A model generated the notes under the pieces. That model searched no databases and had not been told where the DNA came from. It saw nothing but the letters and a program-made list of their open reading frames with translations. The position numbers were made by a program, and so were the translations under genes. Below are positions 35,302 through 43,021 of a DNA stretch of 64,000 nt, piece after piece (position 1 is the stretch's first letter; every line of letters starts with the position of its first letter). The DNA is from Oceanispirochaeta sp963676905 (lineage in GTDB: Bacteria; Spirochaetota; Spirochaetia; DSM-2461): NCBI GenBank assembly GCA_963676905.2, contig CAXXVE010000001.1, positions 1,364,001 through 1,428,000 on the forward strand, in the 5' to 3' direction.

Positions 35302-36159
35302 TCAGGCTCCCTGTGTACTCAGTTCTTTTGCTTTTGCGCTCATACGGCACTTGTGGTCCGCCTCATGATCCTTGTAGGAACTCATCCTGCTCATCATGGA
35401 GTTCCAGTCCACAAGGTGGCCGTCAAACTCGGGTCCGTCTACACAGACGAATTTGGTATCCTCTCCCACTGTGACACGGCAGCCGCCGCACATTCCTGTA
35501 CCGTCCACCATAATTGTGTTCAGGGATACCACTGTGGGCACCTTGTAGGGACGGGTCGTTTCGGCGCAGAACTTCATCATTATGGGAGGACCTATTGCCA
35601 CAACCTCAGCGGGCTGTTCCTGAGCTTCGCAGAACTCCTTGAGGGGTTCTGTCACAAGAGCCTTGCGGCCGCGGCTTCCATCATCGGTACAGATGATCAC
35701 TTCGTCAGAAAGAGCCCGTACCTCGTCTTCCATGATAAGGAGGTCCTCGTTCCGGGCTCCCATTATGGTGATGACCCTGTTCCCGGCGGCCTTGTTGGCC
35801 TGGATAATGGGGTGGAGTGGGGCTACACCGATTCCTCCTCCCACACAGACTACAGGGGCGTCCTGCTTTTCGATGTGGGTAGGGGTTCCCAGGGGACCGA
35901 GAACATGGGAAATATTTCCACCCTCTTCCAGGGCGCTCAGCTGGAGGGTTGTGCCTCCAACAGCCTGAAAGATTATGGTGATGGTTCCCTTTTCCGCACT
36001 GCCGTCGGCGATGGTCAGGGGAATCCTCTCTCCGTAGTCGTCATCCAGCATCAGGATTACAAACTGTCCCGCCTTTCTGGATTTTGCTATATGGGGTGCA
36101 TCGATTTCCATCAGAAATACATCTGCGGAAAGCTGCTTTTTCCTTACTATTCTGTTCAT
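35302..36159 (-). CDS. nfnA: NfnA: FAD/[2Fe-2S] small subunit of ferredoxin:NADP+ oxidoreductase
   Basis: 285 residues similar to dihydroorotate dehydrogenase electron-transfer subunit (PyrK). FAD-binding segment ERIPLTIAD, NAD-binding VCVGGGIGVAPLHPI, and a [2Fe-2S] cluster in MCGGCRVTVGEDTKFVCVDGPEFDGH. Located between hydA (11 bases) and nfnB (1 base), which excludes a role in pyrimidine synthesis and supports the Nfn complex. Confidence 0.9.
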   Translation of the reverse strand: MNRIVRKKQLSADVFLMEIDAPHIAKSRKAGQFVILMLDDDYGERIPLTIADGSAEKGTITIIFQAVGGTTLQLSALEEGGNISHVLGPLGTPTHIEKQDAPVVCVGGGIGVAPLHPIIQANKAAGNRVITIMGARNEDLLIMEDEVRALSDEVIICTDDGSRGRKALVTEPLKEFCEAQEQPAEVVAIGPPIMMKFCAETTRPYKVPTVVSLNTIMVDGTGMCGGCRVTVGEDTKFVCVDGPEFDGHLVDWNSMMSRMSSYKDHEADHKCRMSAKAKELSTQGA

Positions 36160-36170
36160 GATCTGCTCTC

Positions 36171-38192
36171 CTATTTCTTTGCTGTTACAAGGCCGAGCTG
36201 CTCTTCAACTTCTGCAACAACGGAGTCGAGAGTTGTCTTGTGCATCTTTCTGTCACCAACGCTTACGGTGGGGCCGTGGCTGCAGTTTTCGGAACAGAAT
36301 GTCGCCTTCAGGTTGATTCTGTCCTTCCAGCCTTCCTGGTCGATCTTGGCTGTCATACCTGAAAGGATGTCCTGGGAGCCTCTGAGGAAACAGCTTGTGC
36401 CGACGCAGACATTGATCTCAACGGGAGTCTCATGATCCGATACAGCCAGTTCCATGGAGTCGTTGTCGATTCTCTTGCGGCTCTGGTACTGCGTATGCAC
36501 AAGTTCGTGGGCCTCGTGGCTTCCGGGTTTATTGCCCAACATCTTTTCGTAGATTCTCTGGATGTATGGGTTTTCCTCGGGGCAGTGGATGGGTGTGATC
36601 TTACCGGCGTCTTTGAGGGCTGTCTTTCTTTTGGTTGCAATGTCGTGATCGTAGGATACGGGCTGACCGGCTCCGGCTACACAGCCGTCGGGACAGGCCA
36701 TTACCTCGACCAGGTCGTAGCTCACTTCCCGGGCATTGATCTTTTCGATAAGCTTCTCAGTGTTGCCAAGACCAGCCACAACGGCGATCTTCATCTTCAC
36801 ATTGTCCTGATCCACAATCACTTCCTTCCACCAGGGGAACTCATCGTGAGCGTGGGGGACGTAGCTGCTCAGTTCCTGGTTGTTCAGGGCTCTTGAGGCA
36901 TAACGGGCCACAGCTTCGGATACGCCGGCTGTTGCGCCGAAGCCCAGTCCGGACTCGGAGTAGAGGCCGAAGGGGAGGTCAGCGGCAGCGGGAGCGATGT
37001 CTTCAAAGACAATTCCTGCTTCCTTGATCATCTTGCCCAGCTCCTGTGTGGTCAGAACATAGTCAACAATGGGAGAACCATCGCGGCTCAGTTCCTCTCT
37101 GTCTTTTTCAAACTTCTTGGCTGTACAGGGCATGATGGAGACCATGATGATGTCCTTCTCCCTCTTTCCTTCGGTCTGTGACAGAAGCTTCTTGCTCAGT
37201 GATCCGACCATTCCCTGGGGGGACATGCAGCTTGAGAGCTGGGGGATCAGATCGGGGTGGAACTGCTCGGCATACTTGACCCAGCCGGGGCAGCAGGAGG
37301 TGAACATGGTCTTGTTGTTGCCTGCCCGTCTTCTTTCAAGAAACTCGTTGGTCTCTTCCATTACTGTAAGGTCGGCACCGAAGGATGTGTCGTAGACCTC
37401 CTTGAAACCAAGGTACTTGAGAGAGGCCATAATCTTTCCGAGGGTTACCTGGGATGCAGGCATATTGAACATCTCGCCAAGGGCGGCCCTGACGGCAGGA
37501 GCAATCTGGGCTACAACAGTCTTGGACTCATCTGCCAGAGCGGTCCATACCTCTTCGATCTCGCTGCGGGGCACAATGGCTCCGGTGGGGCAGACCGCGG
37601 CGCACTGACCGCAGTTGATGCAGTCCACCTGGGCCAGGCTCTTGTTGAAAGCGGGAGTTACTACAACGTCCTCGCCTCTGTAGGCAAAGTCGATGGCTCC
37701 CACACCCTGTATCTCGTTACAGTAGCGGACACAGTCGCCGCAGAGGACACATTTGTCGGGGTAGCGGAGGAGGCTGGGGGAGAGAAGGTCCGGTTTCCGG
37801 GGCTCTCTTGTCTTCTTGAAGGGAATCTCCTTGACCCCCAGATCGGCGGCCAGATCCCTCAGTTTACAGGCGCTTGATTTGTCGCAGCTTGTACAACTGG
37901 TGTCGTGGTTGGCAAGAAGCAGCTCAATCAGAGTCTTTCTCATCTTCCGCAGCTTGGGAGTATGTGTCTTGATGACCATACCGACCCGGGGGGGAGTGGA
38001 GCAGCTTGTGTCTATTCCCCGTCCTTCTATATCCACGATACAGAGGCGGCAGGCACCGTATACACTCAGTTCCGAGTGGTAGCAGAAGGTAGGCATTTCC
38101 ACACCTGCTTTTCTGATAACAGAGAGAAGATTTTTCTCTCCTTCCAGGGGAACGGATTTCCCGTTAATTGTAATTGTTTCGGTTTTGATCAT
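36171..38192 (-). CDS. hydA: HydA: catalytic subunit of electron-bifurcating [FeFe]-hydrogenase
   Basis: About 673 residues from ATG 38192, which shares a base with the hydB stop (TGATG) and follows GGGAGGAAAC. Domains: [2Fe-2S] (CYHSELSVYGACRLC), His-Cys [4Fe-4S] cluster (HDTSCTSCDKSSAC), two [4Fe-4S] (CVLCGDCVRYC, CINCGQCAAVC), H-cluster with FTSCCPGWVKY, IMPCTAKKFE and VMACPDGCVAGAGQP, and a C-terminal thioredoxin-like [2Fe-2S] domain (CVGTSCFLRGS, CSENCSHGP). The full catalytic cysteine set distinguishes it from HydS. With HydB and HydC it makes H2 from NADH plus reduced ferredoxin. Confidence 0.95.
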   Translation of the reverse strand: MIKTETITINGKSVPLEGEKNLLSVIRKAGVEMPTFCYHSELSVYGACRLCIVDIEGRGIDTSCSTPPRVGMVIKTHTPKLRKMRKTLIELLLANHDTSCTSCDKSSACKLRDLAADLGVKEIPFKKTREPRKPDLLSPSLLRYPDKCVLCGDCVRYCNEIQGVGAIDFAYRGEDVVVTPAFNKSLAQVDCINCGQCAAVCPTGAIVPRSEIEEVWTALADESKTVVAQIAPAVRAALGEMFNMPASQVTLGKIMASLKYLGFKEVYDTSFGADLTVMEETNEFLERRRAGNNKTMFTSCCPGWVKYAEQFHPDLIPQLSSCMSPQGMVGSLSKKLLSQTEGKREKDIIMVSIMPCTAKKFEKDREELSRDGSPIVDYVLTTQELGKMIKEAGIVFEDIAPAAADLPFGLYSESGLGFGATAGVSEAVARYASRALNNQELSSYVPHAHDEFPWWKEVIVDQDNVKMKIAVVAGLGNTEKLIEKINAREVSYDLVEVMACPDGCVAGAGQPVSYDHDIATKRKTALKDAGKITPIHCPEENPYIQRIYEKMLGNKPGSHEAHELVHTQYQSRKRIDNDSMELAVSDHETPVEINVCVGTSCFLRGSQDILSGMTAKIDQEGWKDRINLKATFCSENCSHGPTVSVGDRKMHKTTLDSVVAEVEEQLGLVTAKK

Positions 38193-40096
38193 CAGTTTCC
38201 TCCCACAGTGATTGCGCCGAAGCGGCAGGTGTCTACACAGGCGCCGCAGCGGATACATTTTTCTTCATCGATGGTATGGGGCTGTTTTACAGCTCCCTCA
38301 ATGGCTCCCACGGGGCAGGCTCTCTTACAGGCGGTACAGCCCTTGCAGAGGTCAGCTGTGACAGCGTAGCTCACCAGGTCCTTACAGTTTCCTGTGGGAC
38401 AGGTTCTGTCTATTACATGAGCTTCCCACTCGGCTCTGAACTGCTTCATTGTTGAAAGTACAGGTGAAGGGGCAGATTTTCCGAGTCCGCAGAGCGAGGT
38501 CTCGGCAACGGTTTCACAGAGGTCTTCCAGAAGGTCCAGAGTCTCCATTGTTCCCCGTCCCTGGGCTACATCATCGATGAGTTCCAGGATCTGACGTGTT
38601 CCCTCTCTACAGGGAACACACTTTCCGCAGCTTTCGGACTGGGTAAACTTCATAAAGAACCGGGCAATCTGAATCATACAGGTGCTCTTGTTCATAACTA
38701 CGAGGCCGCCGGAACCGACCATGGCTCCTACAGTCTTCAGGGAGTCGAAGTCCAGGGGTATATCCAGATGCTCTTCGATCAGACATCCCCCCGAGGGGCC
38801 TCCGATCTGAACGGCTTTGAAGTCGTCATTGTCAATCTCGCCTTTAGAGTTGAGTACACCGCCTCCGATATTGAAGATGATCTCTCTTAAGGTTGTTCCG
38901 AAGGGAACTTCAATCAGACCGGTGTTGGCAACATGTCCTGTCAGGGCAAAGGTCTTTGTTCCGGGTGAACCGTCTGTTCCGACTTTTCTGTACTCCGCGG
39001 CACCGCCGGCGGCGATAAGGGGGACACAGGCAAGGGTCTCTACGTTGTTAACAACGGTGGGTTTGCCCCAGAGTCCCTGCTCGGCGGTCCGGGGCGGTTT
39101 CACACGGGGCATTCCCCGGCGTCCCATAATGGACTCGGTCATGGCGGATGCTTCACCGCAGACAAAGGCTCCCGCCCCCTCCATTACAAATATATCGAAG
39201 TCAAAGTCACTGCCGAATATCTTCTTTCCAAGGTATCCGTTGGCTCTGGCTTCATTGATGGCCTTGTTGATTCTCTCTACAGCCAGGGGGTACTCCATAC
39301 GGACATAGATCTGTCCCTCGGTACCTCCGCAGGCTTTTGCAGCGATGATCATTCCCTCAAGAACGGCGTGGGGGTTCCCCTCCATGACCGAGCGGTCCAT
39401 AAAGGCGCCGGGGTCACCCTCGTCACCGTTACAGATGATGTACTTTTCATCACTGTCCTGCTTCAGGGCCAGTTCCCACTTTCTTCCTGTGGCAAAACCG
39501 CCGCCTCCGCGTCCTCTCAGGCCCGCATCCTTCATGATGTCGCAGACTTCCTGAGGGGTCTTGTTCTTGATCATGTCCATGGCAGCGGTGTATCCGCCGG
39601 AGTAGATATAGTCTCCGATGTTCTCGGGGTCGATATTTCCGCAGGATTTGAGGACTGTTCTCGCCTGTCTTGTGTAGAAGGGGATGTCCCTGTGGCTCTG
39701 GCAGCTCTTTCCTGTTGCTGGTTCCTTGTAGAGAAGGTCTTCAATAACCTCACCCTTGAGGATTGTCTTTTCAATGATGTCCTGAGCGTTCTCGGCCTTG
39801 ACCTTGGTGTAAAGGATGCCGTTGGGCTCAATTGTTACAAGGGGGCCAACCTGACAGAATCCCTGACAGCCGCTCTTGCTAAGCAGAACGGGATCCTTGC
39901 CTTCCTCGGGAAGCTCCTCTTTCAGAGTCAGTGTGAGGGGGAGGTTATTCTTTTTGATATATTCGGCCAGGGCGGCGTGGACTTCCAGCGCGCCGTTGGC
40001 AATGCAGCCTGTTCCCGCACAGATTACGATGCTGTGGGAAAGGCACTCTTTCTTGTTTTTAAAGTCTTCTTTGATTTTTTCAAGTACGGCTTCCAT
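38192..40096 (-). CDS. hydB: HydB: NuoF-like flavoprotein subunit of bifurcating hydrogenase
   Basis: 634 residues. N-terminal thioredoxin-like [2Fe-2S] domain (CAGTGCIANGA; CQGFCQVGP), NuoF core with NADH/FMN site GLRGRGGGGFATGRKWE and ICNGDEGDPGAFMDR, SLBB region, [4Fe-4S] CGKCVPCREGT, and two C-terminal [4Fe-4S] ferredoxin motifs (CKGCTACKRACPVGAI; CIRCGACVDTCRFGAI). This architecture is that of HydB of electron-bifurcating hydrogenases, where NADH oxidation takes place. Stop overlaps hydA start; hydC ends 2 bases upstream. Confidence 0.94.
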   Translation of the reverse strand: MEAVLEKIKEDFKNKKECLSHSIVICAGTGCIANGALEVHAALAEYIKKNNLPLTLTLKEELPEEGKDPVLLSKSGCQGFCQVGPLVTIEPNGILYTKVKAENAQDIIEKTILKGEVIEDLLYKEPATGKSCQSHRDIPFYTRQARTVLKSCGNIDPENIGDYIYSGGYTAAMDMIKNKTPQEVCDIMKDAGLRGRGGGGFATGRKWELALKQDSDEKYIICNGDEGDPGAFMDRSVMEGNPHAVLEGMIIAAKACGGTEGQIYVRMEYPLAVERINKAINEARANGYLGKKIFGSDFDFDIFVMEGAGAFVCGEASAMTESIMGRRGMPRVKPPRTAEQGLWGKPTVVNNVETLACVPLIAAGGAAEYRKVGTDGSPGTKTFALTGHVANTGLIEVPFGTTLREIIFNIGGGVLNSKGEIDNDDFKAVQIGGPSGGCLIEEHLDIPLDFDSLKTVGAMVGSGGLVVMNKSTCMIQIARFFMKFTQSESCGKCVPCREGTRQILELIDDVAQGRGTMETLDLLEDLCETVAETSLCGLGKSAPSPVLSTMKQFRAEWEAHVIDRTCPTGNCKDLVSYAVTADLCKGCTACKRACPVGAIEGAVKQPHTIDEEKCIRCGACVDTCRFGAITVGGN

Positions 40097-40098
40097 TC

Positions 40099-40599
40099 TC
40101 AGGCCTCCTTTGCCTTGTATTCGGCGATCAGTTCGGACATCTGTTTATTGGATACCTGACCGTAGACCTTGTCGTTGATAACTACGGCGGGGGCCAGTCC
40201 GCAGGCGCCGAGACAGGAAACAGTTTCCAGTGTGAAGAGCAGGTCGGGGGTGGTGTGGTCCTTCTCTGTAAGCTTCAGCTCTCTCTGGATGGTCTCTATA
40301 AGACCGGATGAGCCCTTTACGTGGCAGGCTGTTCCGTCACAGACCTTGATGATGTATTTTCCCTTGGGTTCAAGGGAGAAGTGGCTGTAGAATGTGGCGA
40401 TACCGAAAACCCTGGCCGGGGATATTCCAAGGCTGGTGGCCACAAAGGTCAGAATTTCTTCGGGAAGATAACGGTACTCTTCCTGTACAGCCTGGAGGAT
40501 GGGGATGATTTTGGACGGCAGTCTGTCAAACCTGTCCAGTATTTCGCAGACTTTGCTGAAGTTGTGTAACTTTTCAGCTGTCATGGTCGGGGTAGCCAT
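40099..40599 (-). CDS. hydC: HydC: NuoE-like [2Fe-2S] subunit of bifurcating hydrogenase
   Basis: About 166 residues of the NuoE family. Helical N-terminus (LPSKIIPILQAVQEEYRYLPEEILTFVA), then the [2Fe-2S] cysteines in CDGTACHVKGS and CLGACGLAPAVVIND. The ATG at 40599 is preferred to GTG 40608, which lies inside the AAAGGAG ribosome site region. First gene of the hydCBA-nfnAB operon; a TATCGATA double site lies 29 bases upstream of the start. Confidence 0.94.
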   Translation of the reverse strand: MATPTMTAEKLHNFSKVCEILDRFDRLPSKIIPILQAVQEEYRYLPEEILTFVATSLGISPARVFGIATFYSHFSLEPKGKYIIKVCDGTACHVKGSSGLIETIQRELKLTEKDHTTPDLLFTLETVSCLGACGLAPAVVINDKVYGQVSNKQMSELIAEYKAKEA

Positions 40600-40627
40600 T
40601 GATCGCACTCCTTTATGATTCCTTTAG

Positions 40628-40649
40628 TATCGATATAATATTATCGATA
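40628..40649. promoter_or_regulatory. Paired TATCGATA sites before hydC
   Basis: Two copies of the self-complementary octamer TATCGATA (40628-40635 and 40642-40649) separated by TAATAT. The region is close upstream of the hyd operon start and probably covers its promoter. The same octamer is the centre of palindromes before hydS and the alcohol dehydrogenase gene. Confidence 0.68.
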
Positions 40650-40765
40650 TGAAAGTATCGTAAGTGGAGAAATAGATCAATACCCCTTTGAAAAATTCAC
40701 TGTTTTTTTTACAGAATCCACATAAAGGAACTTTTATTTGTCAACTGACAAGGAGTTAGTATAGC

Positions 40766-41518
40766 CTAACTGAAGATGATCGTATCACCGGTGGAAAGCT
40801 TTTCTGAATCAAAGCGGCGGTGAAAGAGGCACTGCACTTCGAAGTCCACACAGTGGAGGGGGTAGAGGGATTCTGGGTTCTGGGCTTCCAGATAATCCAT
40901 GGTCTTCTCAACCAGGTCATGATAGCCGGCCATCAGGTGAAATCCCCCCAGTACGGAACGGATCTTCTGGCCGCTGACTCTTTTTGCCTCTTCACAGATA
41001 TTACAGATACCCGAGTGGGCGCATCCGCTGATCACGATACAGCCCCTTTCTGTCTTGAGGAAAAAAGCAGTATCATCAAGCATGGTGTCGTCTTTGTACA
41101 TACCCCTCTCAAAATTGTTTTTCCGGGGAATCTCTCCCATAAAGAAAAGACCCGGTGCAAGCTCTCTGGGGACTCTGGAGAGTATGATGGTGAAGTCTCT
41201 GTTCAAAACCTCGCGAACCGGTTTTTCAAGCTTTTCGGGGAGGTCAGGATGGACGATCAACTTTGTTCCCGGAGCAAAGGAGTGGTGAACCAGACCGTTT
41301 GTATGGTCCCAGTGGTGGTGGGAGAGGGCGACATAGTCCACATCATCCAGTGAAAGACCGAGGGCTTCTGCATTTTCTTTCCACAGTGAAGTGTTGCCCG
41401 TGTCGAAGAGGATCTTAACGCCCTCGTGTTCCAGCAGCGCTGAAAACCCCCACTCTGCCCGGCAGATCTTGGCTCCTCTGTGACCGACCTGGTTTTCACA
41501 TAAGATGGTTACTTTCAT
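40766..41518 (-). CDS. Metallo-beta-lactamase-fold hydrolase
   Basis: 250 residues. Metal-binding motif is intact: SHHHWDHTNGL, with ISGCAHSGICNIC, VLGGFHLMAGY and a final LHCVDFE. This form matches the small MBL hydrolases annotated as 7,8-dihydropterin-6-yl-methyl-4-(beta-D-ribofuranosyl)aminobenzene-phosphate synthase-like, although the actual reaction is generally unknown. Upstream of, and on the same strand as, the hyd operon with a 166-base gap, so probably a separate unit. Confidence 0.85.
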   Translation of the reverse strand: MKVTILCENQVGHRGAKICRAEWGFSALLEHEGVKILFDTGNTSLWKENAEALGLSLDDVDYVALSHHHWDHTNGLVHHSFAPGTKLIVHPDLPEKLEKPVREVLNRDFTIILSRVPRELAPGLFFMGEIPRKNNFERGMYKDDTMLDDTAFFLKTERGCIVISGCAHSGICNICEEAKRVSGQKIRSVLGGFHLMAGYHDLVEKTMDYLEAQNPESLYPLHCVDFEVQCLFHRRFDSEKLSTGDTIIFS

Positions 41519-41716
41519 TTTTGATCCCCCATATACAGATCATACACCTCTCGTCAGATGATGGGAAATGGAAGAAAATACCCAAAAAAACATCTTTTTT
41601 CTTAAGTCCTTTAAATACAGTGAATAAAGAATAATTATGGCTTCATGAAATTTAATAAAAACATGTAAAAGTACATTTTCAGGATAAAATCCGGAGCTTT
41701 TTTACAAGGAGCTCTA

Positions 41717-41776
41717 TTGACTCTTTTCTGGCGACGGGTGTATAGATATGTTGTTATCGATAAAATAATATCTATA
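41717..41776 (+). promoter_or_regulatory. Promoter overlapped by 36-base palindrome before alcohol dehydrogenase
   Basis: TTGACT (41717-41722), 18-base spacer, TATAGAT (from 41741). The palindrome's outer arms TATAGATAT (41741-41749) and ATATCTATA (41768-41776) are exactly centred on TTATCGATAA (41754-41763). The left arm covers the -10 and the centre the start point, so a bound protein should repress. Confidence 0.78.
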
Positions 41777-41788
41777 CAGGAGTGTGTT

Positions 41789-42949
41789 ATGGCAGTTATG
41801 AATTTTTCAATTCCCAGAAACATCGTTTACGGTGAAGGATCAATGGATAAACTGGCTACTCTGGAGGGCAAAAAAGCCGCTCTGGTTACCGGCGGAAGTT
41901 CAATGAAGAAGTATGGTTTCCTCGAGCAGGCGGACAAGTTTCTCAAAGACGCCGGAATGGAAACAATCACAATCGACGGTGTTGAGCCCAACCCTTCTGT
42001 AGAGACCGTAAAACGCGGTGCATCCGAAATGGCTGACTTTGAACCTGACTGGATCGTTGCTATCGGCGGCGGTTCCGCCCTTGATGCGGCCAAGGTGATG
42101 TGGTGCTTCTACGAGCATCCCCATCTGGACTTTAAAGATATTATTGAGCCCGGTTCCATGCCCGGTCTGAGAAACAAGGCTAAATTCGTTGCTATTCCCT
42201 CTACAAGCGGCACGGCATCTGAAATCACAGCCTTCTCTGTTATCACAGATACAGAGAACCATATCAAATACCCCATTGTTGCGGCGGACATGGTTCCCGA
42301 CCTGGCGATCCTTGATCCCGCTCTTCCTGCAAAGATGCCCTCCCACATCACAGCCAACACAGGAATGGATGTAATGTGTCATGCCGTTGAGGCTGTTGCA
42401 TCAACTGCGGCAACATGTTTTACTGACCCCTACGCCATTGAAGCGATCAAGCTGGTTCTGGCCAATCTCGAAACTGCCTGCAAAGACGGCAGCGATATGG
42501 ATGCCCGGTACAATATGCACAATGCGTCGTCACTGGCGGGAATGGCATTTACAAATGCCTCCCTCGGTCTTGTTCACTCACTGGCCCACAAGATCGGCGG
42601 TGAGTTCGGTGTGACCCACGGTCTGGCCAATGCCATTCTGCTGCCCTATATCATCGATTTCAACAGACAGTTTTCAGATAAATATGCTCTGGTTGAGAAA
42701 AATACAGGTGTGGCGGATCTGGCTGAAGAGATCAGAAAGCTGAACAAGGCACTGAACATCCCCGCAACCTTCAAAGACTGCGACGAAGTGGACTTTAACG
42801 AAGACAAGTTCAAAGAGGTTCTGGACAGGATGAGTACTAATGCCCACGGCGACCCCTGTACTCTGACAAATCCCGGTGCTCCCACCGTCGCCGATGTGAA
42901 GGCGGTTTATGAAGCCTCCTACTACGGCAGGAGCATGAAACAGGTATAA
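41789..42949 (+). CDS. Iron-containing (type III) alcohol dehydrogenase
   Basis: About 386 residues from ATG 41789 (AGGAGTGTGTT upstream; the longer frame would start inside the promoter). Rossmann part: VTGGSSMKKYGF and IVAIGGGSALDAAKVMW; metal part: PSTSGTASEITAFSVITD, a helical domain with AVEAVASTAATCFTDPYA and the iron ligands in GLVHSLAHKIGGEFGVTHGLANA. These enzymes reduce aldehydes to alcohols with NAD(P)H, here probably as a fermentative electron sink. The strong promoter has a palindromic operator resembling those of the hydrogenase units. Confidence 0.92.
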   Translation: MAVMNFSIPRNIVYGEGSMDKLATLEGKKAALVTGGSSMKKYGFLEQADKFLKDAGMETITIDGVEPNPSVETVKRGASEMADFEPDWIVAIGGGSALDAAKVMWCFYEHPHLDFKDIIEPGSMPGLRNKAKFVAIPSTSGTASEITAFSVITDTENHIKYPIVAADMVPDLAILDPALPAKMPSHITANTGMDVMCHAVEAVASTAATCFTDPYAIEAIKLVLANLETACKDGSDMDARYNMHNASSLAGMAFTNASLGLVHSLAHKIGGEFGVTHGLANAILLPYIIDFNRQFSDKYALVEKNTGVADLAEEIRKLNKALNIPATFKDCDEVDFNEDKFKEVLDRMSTNAHGDPCTLTNPGAPTVADVKAVYEASYYGRSMKQV

Positions 42950-42989
42950 AGACAAGGATTCCCTTCTCTTCTATATATAAATACTGATT

Positions 42990-43021
42990 AAAAGGCCCAA
43001 AACGTTGTTTGGGGCCTTTTT
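42990..43021. terminator. Bidirectional terminator between adh and ABC-F gene
   Basis: AAAAGGCCC (42990-42998) pairs with GGGCCTTTT (43012-43020), with an AT-rich loop and T-run on both strands. It overlaps the stop codon of the convergent ABC-F gene. Confidence 0.88.

Noticed and set aside
33807..36159. Glutamate synthase small subunit and PyrK
   Set aside because: Neither a glutamate synthase large subunit nor a dihydroorotate dehydrogenase is present; adjacency to each other and to hydCBA supports NfnAB.
35353..36435. 360-residue frame antisense to nfnA and the end of hydA
   Set aside because: It is a shadow of two well-conserved Fe-S/flavin genes, with unnatural His/Cys-rich composition.
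41741..41776. Rex operator before alcohol dehydrogenase
   Set aside because: TTGTTAT followed by CG does not give the required spacing or the TTAACAA half-site, so it is described as an unidentified palindrome.
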